Shown piece by piece: positions 25,920 through 38,342 of a DNA stretch of 64,000 nt (positions within the stretch are counted from its first letter, which is position 1; each line of letters begins with the position of its first letter). The notes below the pieces were generated by a model. That model did not search any database and was not told the origin of the DNA. It was given only the letters and a program-made list of their open reading frames with translations. The stretch covers positions 432,177 through 496,176 of the forward strand of contig JAANYP010002796.1 in assembly GCA_020465985.1 (NCBI GenBank), read 5' to 3'. The position numbers were made by a program, and so were the translations under genes. The stretch is from Centrapalus pauciflorus (taxonomy: Eukaryota; Streptophyta; Magnoliopsida; Asterales; Asteraceae).

Positions 25920-26423
25920 TTACTGTTCTTTGAGATGTTTCCCTTGGGCTATGTTTGCCACACCTTGTGCCAACTCCTTGGTGCTCCTTGCAGCTTCACT
26001 GGTTATATTGACCGCTATGTGTTCCATCGTCTTCCGCGAATCTTGAGCCTGCTATAAAGTTGTGTACCAAAACTCTCAAAACTCCTTATCGAAACACACA
26101 AAATAAGTCGGGCATATACACGTAATACCTGGTTCATATGACCTTGCATGCCCATTGTGTTTGTAGGTTGACTTCTTACTGCTTCTCTGCTCAACTACGA
26201 AACATGAATTGAAAGAGCGTTGAGGGTGTGGGATCACGGTCATAACTATAAAGTTATTGTTCTGTTGCTTCAAGCTTTACCGTTCGACTGAAAAACGACG
26301 TACAAAGAGAAATACGTGTCATTCAAAAATTGGAATTTGGATTACCTGAGCGTGAGGCTGATCGGCGGTGGTTTGGCCATCGGTGTTGAGCTGAGTGTCT
26401 CGATTAAGCTGGATGCCGGCCAT
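25920..26423 (-). CDS. Small three-exon gene, 90 aa, unknown function
   Basis: Exons 26346-26423, 26129-26194 and 25920-26048 (minus strand) join in phase 0 with GT-AG introns to give a 90-aa protein starting MAGIQLNRDTQLNTDGQ and ending ANIAQGKHLKEQ. It is polar, Gln/Ala-rich and without a signal peptide or membrane segment. The C-terminal exon, from about residue 49, looks like an amphipathic helix (MEHIAVNITSEAARSTKELA). I do not recognise the family. Support comes from three consecutive frame-preserving splice joins and a sensible ATG. It converges on BRCC36, with 570 bp between the two stop codons. Confidence 0.65.
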
Positions 26424-28682
26424 TTTCGTATTATACAGATGATGTATGTGTATAGCGATAACAAGAATGATATAAATAATTAGAAAGAAGTTGGTTAATT
26501 TTGTTAGCAAAAGAAAAGTGAATTTATTTATGTTGGGGAGAGGGAGAAGGAGAAGGAGAAGCAAAATGCATGGAGTGAAGAACAAATGGCGTATAAATAT
26601 GATGGGTTCCTGAAAATGAGATCGATCACCTCATGGATGGTGTTAATCCATCCGGTCAAATAATTGGGGAAATGTCTCTTTCTAATTTCGGAAATGTTTC
26701 TTTTCATGTTATTAAGTTTTTAAAGTATATAAGGTCAAATAAAGAAACTGCTAATTACAAAAATAAAACTTAATAGCAATAAAAATGTACTGACATTAGC
26801 AATATTTTTTGTTTTTATTTATTAATGATAACAATATGTTTTTTTTTTTTTATAAATAATACTATAATAGCATGTCTTTTCTTAAAGACAAATAATCCCA
26901 CAAAGTTGAAAATTTGAAACATGTAATAGTCGAACTCAGGACGTCAGATCCCAAGGCTCAACCATTTAGCAACTCCTATAGGGTTTCTTAATATTATATT
27001 AACATTGATAGCAAAATAAAAAACAATTTATTATTATGGATATAAAAATGTCTGGTAATTTTTATAAATATGTTGTTATTATTATTATTATTGTTATTTT
27101 CTCAGTTAGTCTAAAGAATATGATGACTTAATATATGAAATTTTGAGTTTTATATACAAAATTTCATTATTCTGAAAAATTATTAGATGGTCGTTAAAAT
27201 AAAACATTAGTAGGTTACGCGTTTGTAAAATATCGATTAAATTTGTGGGGATCATGCTGACATTACAATAGGATGTTATTCGGATATGGGTCAGGTTTTG
27301 GGTTATTCGGTTTTTGAATGTATCCAAATCAATCAAAACCAAACCAAACAAGGATTGTTTACTTTTGTTTGGGTGAAACACGTATGGTAGTTAGTTTGGA
27401 TATTTTAATTTTATTTATATTTTTACAGATTAATAATAAAAAAAAAAATAGTAGAATGTAAATTTCATTTTTAAGCATCTTTAAAAGAAATTATATTTCT
27501 TAACATGTAAAAGAGCGATAATCATGCAGAGTAAACAAAACCCATAAGTATAATATATTACAGTGATAAATATTTATAGGGTACAACAAACCAAAGTTGT
27601 CAAGATCGATATCTTATTTACGATCGTTTTCATCTCTACAAGATTGACATCTTAGGATCAAGGATCCCTAGAAAATCATTATTTTTAATTTTTTTTTCTT
27701 GGCACTATAATTTATAAATTTATATTATAAAGTAATTGTATAAACTTCAAAGAATTATTTATATTTTAAATTGGGAAACACCATAAGTTTATGTTTCGAA
27801 TAATTACAATCATGTAAAAGAAAATCAAGCAATCTTATGATCAACCAACTATTCTACCATGCAAAATGGTTGGAATTATGGTAAAAGATAGAATCGGATC
27901 AGTAAATGATCCTACGATCTCACAACCGATCCTACGATCATGAACGCGATCTTGTGGGAAAAACTATGTGAAAATGTCGGAATTAGGTTAAATACATCCG
28001 ATCCGACGATCCTAATACCGATTCTATACTACGATCTCACAAACGATCCCACAACAATCCGATCTGAATGTCAATGGAAGGATCCTACGATCAAGATCAT
28101 GAATTTGATATTGATAACATTGTAACAAATAACAGAATTCCTAGAAAGTTGAAATCCTAATATATCCTAAATCAATCTATACAAGTACGTTTTAGGTTCA
28201 ATCATCTACACTAAATCCTAATATTTTATTTCATCTAATAGATCAAACTTTGAAGTCAGTTAAAAATACGTCAAAGAGATCAAATTTCATAACTATCAAA
28301 CGATATTTTCATATGAATGGAACAATCGTTACAAGAGTGAGTCTACAACTCATGCGACAAACAATAAGCCTAAGAAGTTTTCGAAAGACGCTTGGACAGA
28401 ACCACAATTTATTCAAGGTATATAATGTAAATCATGGACGTTCGTAAAAGGGTAAAACGTATTATCAACTTAATTTTTTAATTGTTTCTCTTTGTTTGAA
28501 TTGGATTGGGCTTGTTTTCACGGGCTTCTTGGATCACATAACAAACTTTGGGCCGTAACATAAACCTTACTTTCAACGCTCGATAGCCCACCAAAAAATA
28601 TAAAAATACGAAAAGGGTACAAGGATATTTAGACACCGAGACCGAGAGAGGCCTAACGTTTAAAAAATAATATCTCAATGGG
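26424..28682. other. Intergenic region with SINE-like and GATC-rich repeats
   Basis: No gene seen. 26880-27000 holds a SINE-like element (listed separately). 27590-28110 has many copies of motifs such as GATCCTACGATC in both orientations, probably a degenerate inverted-repeat transposon. The plus-strand ORFs at 27940-28125 and 28250-28447 fall in this repeat-rich DNA and are not supported. Confidence 0.45.
26880..27000 (-). mobile_element. SINE-like element (tRNA-derived head)
   Basis: On the minus strand, TTGCTAAATGGTTGAG resembles a pol III A box and, about 35 nt later, GAGTTCGACTATT resembles a B box (GGTTCGANTCC). Order and spacing fit a tRNA-derived SINE head. No intact tRNA fold is expected. 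Ends were not resolved. Confidence 0.4.
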
Positions 28683-28757
28683 GCACGTCACCATGCCACG
28701 CGTCGCTCACAAGGGACACGTGTCACGAACCACTAATTACATGCATCACTATATATT
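28683..28757 (+). promoter_or_regulatory. Seed/ABA-type promoter of the LEA gene
   Basis: GACACGTGTC (28715-28724) is a perfect palindromic G-box/ABRE. Another ACGT core (GCACGTCA, about 28683) and a CACGCG-type coupling element (about 28697-28703) lie upstream. CATGCAT (28740-28746) is an RY element, the target of B3 seed regulators of the ABI3/FUS3 type. CTATATATT (28749-28757) is a good TATA box about 115 bp upstream of the ATG. Together these are the textbook arrangement for ABA- and seed-maturation-induced LEA genes. Confidence 0.7.
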
Positions 28758-28869
28758 GCCGTACCACCCTAGCACCTCTCCCACAAACTAAATCTTCGAA
28801 TCTCAAGAAACTTTAAACAAAAAGCATTTCGATTTTCGTTTTCCGATCAGCTAGCTGAAAATCAACTCA

Positions 28870-29340
28870 ATGGCGTCTCAGAATCAGCAGTACAAAGCCG
28901 GCGAAGTCAAGGGCCAAAGTACTGAGGAGAAAACCAGCCAGATGATGGGGACGATGAGGGACAAAGCACAGGAAGGAAAAGACAAGACTTCCGATACGGC
29001 GGGAGCCGCCTGGGACCGAACAAAGGAGTCGAAAGACCAGACCGGAAGTTACTTGTCGGAGAAGGCGGGAGCGGCGAGGGATAAAACGTCGCAGATGGGG
29101 CAAGCCACCAAAGATAAGGCGTCGGATATGGCGCAGTCGACTAAAGAAACAGCGCAGGCGGGGAAAGAAAAGACCGGTGGGATGATGCAGAAGACAGGCG
29201 AGCAAGTGAAGAATATGGCGCAAGGGGCGGCGGATGCGGTGAAACATACATTTGGAATGGGTGGTGATCAGGAGACGGACACTGGCACCGGTGGTCGTGA
29301 TACTACGACTACCACCACTAGGAGGACCATCAATAAATGA
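28870..29340 (+). CDS. Group-3 (LEA_4) late embryogenesis abundant protein
   Basis: Single exon, 156 aa. The protein is highly hydrophilic, rich in Lys, Ala, Thr, Gln, Asp and Glu, and has no Cys. Degenerate 11-residue repeats run through residues 20-120, for example AGAARDKTSQM, ATKDKASDMAQ and TKETAQAGKEK, which is the LEA_4 (PF02987) signature. Such proteins are disordered in water and fold into amphipathic helices on drying, protecting membranes and enzymes. The C-terminus is Gly/Thr-rich with a run of six Thr. The local GC content is far higher than the flanks. The start lies in a clear ATG context (CTCAATGGCG) about 115 bp after a TATA box, with ABRE and RY elements upstream. The long ORF on the opposite strand is a mirror artefact. 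Confidence 0.92.
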   Translation: MASQNQQYKAGEVKGQSTEEKTSQMMGTMRDKAQEGKDKTSDTAGAAWDRTKESKDQTGSYLSEKAGAARDKTSQMGQATKDKASDMAQSTKETAQAGKEKTGGMMQKTGEQVKNMAQGAADAVKHTFGMGGDQETDTGTGGRDTTTTTTRRTINK

Positions 29341-31841
29341 ATGCGGTGTCGTTTGGTGTATGTTTGATGGTCGTTTTAGTTAATTTGTGGTTTGTGTACG
29401 TGTGTGTTAAGTTGATGAAGCTGCTGGCCGGGGAATGGTTTTAATAATTCCCTTTGGGTTTGTGTGTTTTTTCTAGAAGTTAATTGGGGGGTGGGGTGGG
29501 GTGGGAGTATAGGTATACCGTATACTTGGTGCTGCATATATGCGTATATCTAAACCATGACTGTATCCTCCTACTTTACACTATAAAATAAAATTTCATG
29601 TTTGCAGTTCATTTTTATATTTTTTAATTAGTTCATTTCACGGACATTAATTAATAATCTGCTATTTTTAGTTTTATATAATTAACTAGATTTGAAAATT
29701 AGAAAAATGTAAACAAGTTAATAAGAATTAAGATATAGCTAGGTATATAGGCCATGAGTCATGACTGATCGATAAGAAAAATTGTATTCAATTGGCTTAA
29801 TTAAGATACCATAAGGAATACAGTTGGATTAATTACTGGCTTGCCTCACTTATAATAAAAATGAAGTTCTTTAGATTGTGATATAGCCTCCAATAAACAT
29901 GAAGACCGATGACGATGAAATCTCCAATCCTTCGACGTCCATTACACTCGTCTTGCTTCAACGTGTTAGCTAGGCTTTGAATTAAGGTTTCTCTAGGTTT
30001 GGGTTTTGGATATGTTAGGGATCAATTTATGGTTTCTTTAGGTTCGGATGTCAAGGTTCTTTAGATTTTGATTTGTATGTGTGTTACTTTCTTTACAAGC
30101 TTACTCTTCAATCTGGTAACATTGTTCTTGATCTATATGTATGATGTATCAACTTGTATGTGTGAGTTTGAGTACTTATTGTGTTCATCTGTGTTGTAAT
30201 AATCGATTTCGAGTTATGTCATTGAGTTTGATTTTTGGTTAACATTTCAACTCGATATTGATTGAAAATAACGTCTATGCTAGGTGTCTGATTTGTTTGT
30301 CAGAGGGGAAGGGAGTGATGAGATTTATACTTTTAAATCTAAAAGTATTATTTTTTGTTTATTACTTAAAACTCTGTTATATGAAATTCTCTCTTAAATA
30401 AATGTTTATTATGAGTCTTAAAGTAATAAAAATAATAATAATTTGAATATATTTGATATATCTAAAAGTTTCAACGGGTATATACGATATTAAAGTTTTA
30501 AATTTGATAAATACGGTATTATGAAGTTTAAGAAATAGAAAAGGTAGATTGATCATTTCTTTAATAATGAATATTTATTATAGTTTTAAAGTAATAAAAA
30601 AGAATAAATAAATAATTTGGATATATTTGATTATTTTAAAGTTGTAAAAGGTATATATGATATTGAAGTTTTAAATTGGGTAAATATAATATTATGAAGT
30701 TTTAGAAGGACGTATATGAATTTTTTTTTTTTTTTTTTTAGTTTGGTATATATGATATTATGTAGTTTTAGAGGGACATATATCATATTCACCCTTTTAT
30801 TATAATCCTAAATTCTTTCACATTCATAATCTATCGATCATTAAGTTGAGAACATATCTATTAAAAATTTAATTAATCATTTTTTATTAAAATATAATAA
30901 TAAATCTAAAATTAAATAATGATGATGACGACATATAAACAAAAAGAAAATACTCACGCATCTAACGTGCATGTTAAAGAAACCCTTTTGAGAATATTGT
31001 TACATGTTAGAAAATCCCTTTTGGAACAATAATATACCCATTTGAATTATTTAGTTAGAGGATTTCTTAATTGATAGTGGTGCAAGTTAGCAAAATCCAT
31101 ATGTTGGATGCTTTTTTAATTAATATTCATACAAGTTAACAAAACTGATGAACGAATAGTATTTGCAAAGTATTAAAAGATTAAATTTTACTTTCATAAA
31201 TGTATATATATAGAATATTAGGATTCATTAGTTAAATCATAAGTTGTTTTTTTAACCTCTTGACTTAGATCAAGTGGCCACCACCAAAGATATAACGTGG
31301 TTCTCCTTGGTTGAGATCTTGGGTTCGAGTTTTGCCAAGTGCATTTATCCTTAGGTGAAGGTGTGAAGTTTGGTACACTGTTCAAAAAAATTAAGTTGTT
31401 TTTTTTTGGTTTATTATTGGATTCATTGGCATATTCATTCAAAATAAGTTGGATATCTTAAAGATTCAAATATAAAAAGTATACTATGAACATATTTTTT
31501 TATATACTTTCAAAATTGATCCCACCTAAGCCAATGTAACTCATAAATTTCAAGATCCCTCTATATGAAATATTTTAGAAATTACAATAGATTTAAATGT
31601 ATAAGAGAAAAGTCCAATGATCTAAACAGGTCAAATGAAAAAAAGTATGTTAGTAATTTAATGATATAACATTCATCCTCATGGTTTCAGCTCATAAACC
31701 ATACCAAAATTCTTTTTTTTTCCTGAATTTGACTTGGATTCGTTTGCACCCTCTTGAGATGAGAGTTCAGAGATCTGCAAAAGGGTTGGAAAAGAGATTT
31801 GACTTAGACCGGTGACCACAAGCAACTTAACGATCTCGATA
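29341..31841. other. Intergenic region between convergent LEA and WDR43
   Basis: No gene seen. About 30440-30790 carries AT-rich repeats of the type GGTATATATGATATTATGAAGTTTT, the same family as the arms of the inverted repeat at 51443-53950. 31245-31392 holds a SINE-like element. The rest is AT-rich unique-looking DNA. Confidence 0.5.
31245..31392 (+). mobile_element. SINE-like element
   Basis: TTAGATCAAGTGGCC (A-box-like) is followed about 45 nt later by GGGTTCGAGTTTTGCC (B-box-like), then a short body ending TGTTCAAAAAAA. The 3' end resembles that of the element at 44895-45072 (TTGTTCAAAAAG). This supports a short tRNA-derived SINE family in the genome. Target duplications were not resolved. 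Confidence 0.5.
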
Positions 31842-34800
31842 CTAGTAGTCGTCAGCCATGCCATCACTTCCTTCAAGATCACTAACATTACTGACTGCTT
31901 CAAGTTCTTCGTTGTCTTCTTCATCGGTTTCCATGGCATCAGCGTCGTCGTCTTCAGACTCCTCATCGTCACTCACGTCTTCAAAAATAATAGGCTCCAA
32001 CGGCCCTTCTCCTTCATTAACTCCAGCATCAACGGTCTGTAGAGAGAGCATAAACGAAACAGCATGAGTCAAATGAATCTTCACTCGTAGACCATCTTAA
32101 TCTCAATTCACTGTGTCAGTGTGTGTGTTCCACTTACCTTGGTGCAAAGCAAGTCTAGGCAACTCGATAGTTGAAGCGCAGGATAGAAAGTCGCAATTCG
32201 AGATTCTATAAGCTACAGACAATCAATCTCACATCATTATGATCAATGAACAGTAAAGAACCAAACAGGGAAAGAAAACCTCCTAATGAGAGGCAATTTC
32301 AATCTATTTATAAGAAAAGGTTGACAATTTGAGTTATATTTATTAATAACTGGTAAAACGATTATAATAAAAAAATAAAAGATAAAATACTCGAGCTCCT
32401 TAATTTGCTTTATTCAAGAAGACTAGATCCTTTTAACTATGTTAACTATTTAAACAATACAAAATATGTGGATAAAAAGTCATTTGTAGGTCGATCCAAC
32501 ATGTTTGACTGTCCAGAAATTTACCTGTTTCAAGCCATTACCCAACCCATTTGACCCACCCATTTTGGGACCTACATTTCCACTCAAATGTGTTCACTTG
32601 AGTATGAAGATTCGACATTGGTTTAACTTCCGAAAGACTCAGTCACTCGTATAGAAGAATATGAAGAATAAATAGTTGTTACCTGGTATAAAGAGTTGAG
32701 GGCAATCAGCGATGATTCCTGAGACATTATGCTGCTTGCGTGCTGAAGTAGTAAGCTTTTAAGCCATGGTAGCGCACAAGCTACTATCGCACCCCTGTTC
32801 AGTGTTAACACAATGCACCCCGCACAATCAATACTTCATTGCAAGGTTCAAAATTTTCATCACAGGAAGCAACTTTGACCCATTACCCAAAAATGGGTGG
32901 TCGATTTGGGTTGTGTTTTATCCCTCACAGCTAACAAATTAAATTAGTAAAATAGAAAAATAACTTAAAAGGAAATGACCATATGTGCTGGTCGAAAGTT
33001 GTCCAACGTACATGAAAAATGTTTACTTTATTACCTCCTATATCATTTAATTAGAAAGAATTAAATAATTATTTAACAATTATAGTTTCATAATCATGTG
33101 TAATACATTACTTACTTATAACAAATAAAAAGAATTGGACAAAAAAGCCTTGGCTGATTAGCCTAATCCGTTAATTTTCAAGATTCAGTAAAAGGGAACC
33201 ATAAATCACACCTGGATTGGATCATAGATATTAGAGACTCAAGAAGCTTTAAAACATCCGATGGATTCAAGAGAGAAACCGAGTTTGCAATAACCTGTAA
33301 ACAGAAATCAATCTTATGAATACTTATTCTGATATTGTCGAACCATTATTTGACCCTTTTGCTAAACATGACCTTTTCATCTTGTCTATATAAGCAGTCA
33401 AGGAGAAGGGATCGATCATCTGCATGAAGTGCTTGTTTAAGAAGTACGTGAACAGAGTCCGCGCTAGGAGGCTTTGCGGGAGAAATTTCTGTTTTCTCAT
33501 CTTTTCCACCTTCGTTGTTCGTTATATTTAAGCTGGCCAATTTCTCACCCATGGTCGGCTCATCTATATCGTTATCAAGTTGAACCCTGTCCATAGGATC
33601 TCCTAGATCTATATCAACAATGCAACCAAATAATTCTTTTCAGAAAACCAAGAACACGAAAACATCACAGAATTTTTTTGATAAATTTGGTCTGGTTCAA
33701 GAATCAAGAATGTAGAATGTAGAAGAACAGAGAAATGAGAATCAGAACAAATAAGGGAGGCAATGAAATGTCCGAAACCGATCAGAAAATCTATTTTGTT
33801 GCTTACTATCATCATGGTTTAGTCCATTTCCAGAGTCTGCATCAGGGTTTAGTCCATTTCCAGAGTCTGCATCAGATGCAGCTCGTTTCTTGCCTCGTAC
33901 GTCTCTTTGGTCTGTGAAAAAGGATGAGAATAGTTAGGCCATAAATCAGACACGAAAACCAAGTAATTAGTAACCAGTTTCACAAATGCACTGGTGGCAA
34001 AATGGAAGCGAATTTTCACAAATGCAGGGGTGGCAAAACGGATTGATCTGGCAGGTTAAATAACAAGTCAAAACATGTATTTTTTCATATTGGTAAAAGA
34101 CGAGTATAGTCAGGTTCACCCAAATTGACTCAGTTCTAGGTTAACGTCTTGCAATTGCCACCTCTACACATCAAGTTCCAAAGGAAAGCGACAGAGTCCA
34201 AGACATAGATTTAGAAGAACAGATCCACAAGACATTAAGAATAACATGGTATGAACCTTTTGCATCGTTTACACCACATCCTTGAACATCAGTTCTAGCA
34301 TCTATTACAATATCCTCCCCTGGACTAGTAACATCCACCAAAGTGAACTGCAGAGTGTTTATCGAGCCATATGCAATAAGTGCTGTAACCTGGTCATTAC
34401 TATTGATGGAGTTCAATCTCGCAGCTAATATAGAAGTGTGCCGTTTCTTCGGTTTTCCGCTAGCAATTGGGTCGGTTTCGGATTTACTAGCTTCAACCTT
34501 AATCTTGGTTGGAACTATATTTTCTTCGGATAAGGTTTTCAAGTACCAGACATACGCTATTCCTGATTCCGAAACTGAGATTACAGCTAAATCATCTCCA
34601 TTGGAGCTGTTCTTGCATTCAATAGCTAACGGAGGATGTCTCATAGATAGAACAGGTCCACTGGTTACTGTTTTAGTGCTTAATTCATTTTTCCACACTT
34701 GAAGGTTCTTGTCGCCAAACACAGATGTAACAATGGCACTTGTGTCACCCAATATAGACACATGTTGAACAGGACCCTGAAAGTCAGATCAGAAAGAAAT

Positions 34801-37800
34801 TTCTATAGGCATTGCAGTTGAACCAAGTAATTGTATGGATGTGATTTTTAAACTAATTAATGTGATGTGAAGTCAAGTATGATTTTAGTTTCAGAATATT
34901 TTCAATTGTTTAGGATAATCAAGCAAAGTTGTTATAATTATACATTTTGGAGAAAAAATGTCAAATAACATAACCATCTTTAACTTTAAGCAAAACTCCT
35001 CATCTAAGATTTGATTTAATATTTCAAGTTGCACCTAACTGTTCAAAAAATGCACATCCACACATCCATAAAATCGTGTTAGTAATAGACAGAACTTAAT
35101 AACGTACAGCATCTGTAAAAAATTTCAGTAGTTCTTCCCCGTCTTCTAAACCGAGGACTCTTATCTTGGTATTTGCTGCAGCTAATATTTTTTCGTCTAC
35201 CATACAAGAACACATGGGGTGAGAGACTAAAATAAAAGGCTAGGAACTTAGGATGATTCGCAACATGTAAGATGATGTGAACACTCACCAGAAAAATATA
35301 CAGACTGTGAGATATATTTCTTCGGGATTTTTATTTCTTTTAACAGTTCGCCAGTTTCGGAGTTCATTTCACACATTTTGCCATTGGTACTAATAACACA
35401 AAGTTTACGTCCTTTATTTGCAAAAGATAGAGCAGCAATTCTACTGCACACAAAAAAGGTAAGAACTTCAGGTATTGCTCATTAAATATGTGGACAAGAA
35501 AATATGAAACAATGCTATCAATAATCGACATGGAACCAACTAATGAGTAAATGTTCTTCACACATCCAAGAGTATGAAGTTAAAGATTTAAAAAATGTTG
35601 AATGCAAAGAACTAAAGAAGTTATTTTTCTGCATAACCAGGAAATACTGTCCCAGCCAACTTAATTTACCTAACAGAAAACCCTAGGCCCTATAATACCT
35701 ACAGAAATCATGCTTGTCCTAACCTTAATTCACCGCCACCCAGGGTTACGGACTCGTATATTGATTATCGAGCTATATTTAATAAACTTTCAGTGGCTTT
35801 AGAAGATTCCTGCCCTTAAGTCATAGTGACGGTGCAGGTGGGAGCTAGTAGGTGCGGTCACTTCCTTCCAATTTTTGTAGCTCAATGAGGTTTTAATAAA
35901 TGTAGTATAAAATAGTAATGTGTCATTTTCTCCACCCCTGAAAGATTTGTAAAATTCTCCCTCACCTGAGATTTTCTGGCCCTGATACCATTGAACTTGA
36001 AACAGACCCTATTTTTCATATATTGATTTATATAAATCTTATGAAGCCAGCAATTTTGTTAAAATCATGACAAGAAACCAAAAGCAAAAGCAAAGTCTCT
36101 CAGGCACTACGTGACCCTCAAGGCCACTAAAACCTATTCACCGCCTTCTAAACAACACTCATCTCCTAGCTATTTAAGGGAGCGTTTGGATGTGCATTTT
36201 GAAAGAAATAATTAGAATTTGAAGAATCAATATTAGCTACTCATTTGATTAAAGATAAGGATAGGTATGTAATTCACATCATCTAAATAATCAGATTTCT
36301 TACAACTACTTCCCTACTCGTCCATACAGGATAATTTTGACCTAAATAGAGTTATAATCATAACCATTTTACCCAAACACTCAAAACCAATGATTGTGAC
36401 TTCTAGCCAGATTCAAAGGCAAAGGCCCTAAAATTCTCAAAAAGATAATAAACTGCAAATAGCCATGTTAAAAATTAATAGCATACCCATTATGATGTCC
36501 AGAAGATTTCCACTTCATCTCAACAGCACTAACATCAATAGCAAAAACCTCACCATCTTCTGTTCCCAATGCCACCAAACAAGTATTGTTTTTCTTTCTG
36601 TGCTGGTAATTAGGAGGGAAACAGGGAGTTATACACTCAGATACAAAACTATTAAGGACCATATTTCTATTGAAAGAAATGGAATGGGACAGCAAAGATT
36701 TCTGATACACCATTTTACCTTCTTTCCAACAAAGCTGCATGTTATACAAGAATACCGAACATCAGAATCCCCATCATTCTGCTTCCATTCGGCTAATAGC
36801 TTCCCATCACTCGTGTTCCAAACCTTCAAAAGAAAAACAGGGTTTCTTAACAAACTACCAACAATGATACACACTTAGCATAACGTTACTTCTTAAAGCC
36901 TACAATTCATACAAACAAGGTTTAAATTGTGAACATTTGCAGCTGGGAAAATGCCAAATAATCACTACTATAAACTTTTGAACATTTTCTAAATCAGTAT
37001 ATGAAAATTTGTTTAAGACGATAGTTAAACCAATATGTGATTACAAATATTTAATTTCTTAAACGTTGATGTTTTTTATTTGTAATATACTTATAAACTT
37101 CATCATAAACCAAATAATCTACTAATATTACTTTAATAATCAAGTGCATAAAGAGCACCTTACTAGTATAAAAGTTCGATAATTTTTTATAGATGCGTAG
37201 TTTTTCAGATTTGTTGAAAATAAACGAATGAGACATTGCTCAAATCTCTTGAAAAAAAGTGAAGAAAATAAAATAGTGTAGTGGTCGAATATCATGAAAA
37301 TGGAGGGAATTTGTCGATTCACTTCATTTTAGTTCGAAAATTGCTAGAGCAGCTTGACTAGTTTACCTAAAGGTTCTCGGCTATAATACACTATGCAAGC
37401 ACTCTAACATGACAATTATGGAGTGTTTGGATGTGCATTTTCAAAAAGACAACTGCAACTTAATAAATTAATCAATATGTTAAAGCTAAGAATAGTTAGG
37501 TGGTAATACGTTTATTTATCTCACTTAATTATCTAAATCTAATTATTTGGGTCCTAAATAATCAAAAAATCATAATCCTCAAAACTGATAACTGCAACTT
37601 CAAATCACAAAAGCTTAGAAGCACGTACAACTCCTTTGTAAAGACAACTACCATCAAACTAGTAACTACGTCGATCTTTATATCAAATTCTATATGTGGA
37701 TTGAATAAAACTGAACATGAAAGCAAGCAACTGGCTTATCGTTTGATAACAATCTTTGTGATTTTCAACACACATACAATACAGCATCATGTTATTCAAT

Positions 37801-38043
37801 TCCAAGTAATAATACTACAAATACACACGACCAAATCCCCCAATTCAATATCGAACAAGTTCAGTTTTCGTCCTGTAAATTTACGCATAAATATAGCAAT
37901 ACGGAAATGGTTTAAGACTTGTACAGTGAGAGAAAAATGGAGATAAAACATACTTTAAGAACGCCATCGGGGAGTAGAGCAGCGAATACTTCACCTTTTG
38001 AAGTGAAAGAGGACATCAAAGCTATTACTCTCTCTTTCGCCAT
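31842..38043 (-). CDS. WDR43: WD40/Utp12 protein WDR43 (UTP5), SSU processome
   Basis: Twelve exons on the minus strand, frame-consistent, 626 aa: 37954-38043, 36719-36823, 36487-36602, 35289-35443, 35108-35196, 34257-34776, 33807-33911, 33373-33608, 33212-33294, 32683-32794, 32138-32212, 31842-32036. N-terminal WD40 propeller (for example LLPDGVLKVWNTSDGKLLAEW and NTCLVALGTEDGEVFAIDV). The C-terminal Utp12 domain spans about residues 445-560 (HVLLKQALHADDRSLLLDCLYRQDEK, then LNPSDVLKLLESL). It ends in an acidic Asp/Glu tail. Family members are UtpA subunits of the nucleolar small-subunit processome, needed for pre-18S rRNA processing and rDNA transcription. Exon 7 has a 30-bp tandem duplication. 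TE insertions sit in introns at about 36178-36385 and 34025-34165. Confidence 0.9.
33824..33883 (-). repeat. 30-bp in-frame tandem duplication in WDR43 exon 7
   Basis: Two adjacent near-identical 30-bp copies (plus strand GGTTTAGTCCATTTCCAGAG...) encode DADSGNGLNP then DADSGNGLNH on the minus strand. The repeat lies in the flexible acidic linker between the WD40 propeller and the Utp12 domain and keeps frame. Confidence 0.85.
34025..34165. mobile_element. Short hAT-like MITE in WDR43 intron
   Basis: The element begins CAGGGGTGGCAAAACGG and ends GCAATTGCCACCTCT, giving inverted termini AGGGGTGGCAA / TTGCCACCTCT. It sits in the intron between exons 6 and 7. Similar 'GTGGCAATTTTGACCCA...CCACCTCTA' sequences lie at about 39650-39955 (a PWP2 intron). 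Target duplication unclear. Confidence 0.5.
36178..36385. mobile_element. Short MITE in WDR43 intron 3
   Basis: Termini GGGAGCGTTTGGATG and TTTACCCAAACACTC are imperfect inverted repeats of the GAGTGTTTGG class. A second left terminus (GGAGTGTTTGGATGTGCATTTT) occurs at about 37420 in intron 1 without a clear partner. Confidence 0.45.
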
Positions 38044-38060
38044 TACCAGAAACAGAGAAG

Positions 38061-38201
38061 AACCCTAAAATTCCGTTAAAACTTATTGAAAACAAGGGTT
38101 TTTGGCTCGAGGGCTTAATATTTGGGTCGGTTAACTAACAACCAACAAGTCTGAAACTTACATGGGCCAAATATTAAGAAAAAAAAACTGTGTAATGGGC
38201 C
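38061..38201 (-). promoter_or_regulatory. Site II and telo-box-like motifs upstream of WDR43
   Basis: Within 160 bp upstream of the WDR43 ATG lie two TGGGCC site II motifs (38163-38168 and 38196-38201) and a telo-box-like AACCCTAAAA (38061-38070). Site II plus telo-box promoters are a known signature of plant ribosome-biogenesis and growth genes, which matches the encoded product. Confidence 0.55.
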
Positions 38202-38342
38202 GGAGTGTTTTGCTCTCTCTCTCTCTCTTTTTTTGGGTTGGGGTTTGTACCTTTGTGGGGAATTCAATTCAAATGTGGTTTTCTAACTTATGATATTTGA
38301 TCTTAAAAAATTTTTTAAGGCATTTATTCATTATAATTATGA

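Noticed and set aside
28867..29247. 126-codon minus-strand ORF opposite the LEA gene
   Set aside because: Arg/Leu/His-rich mirror of the LEA 11-mer repeats; no promoter or family support.
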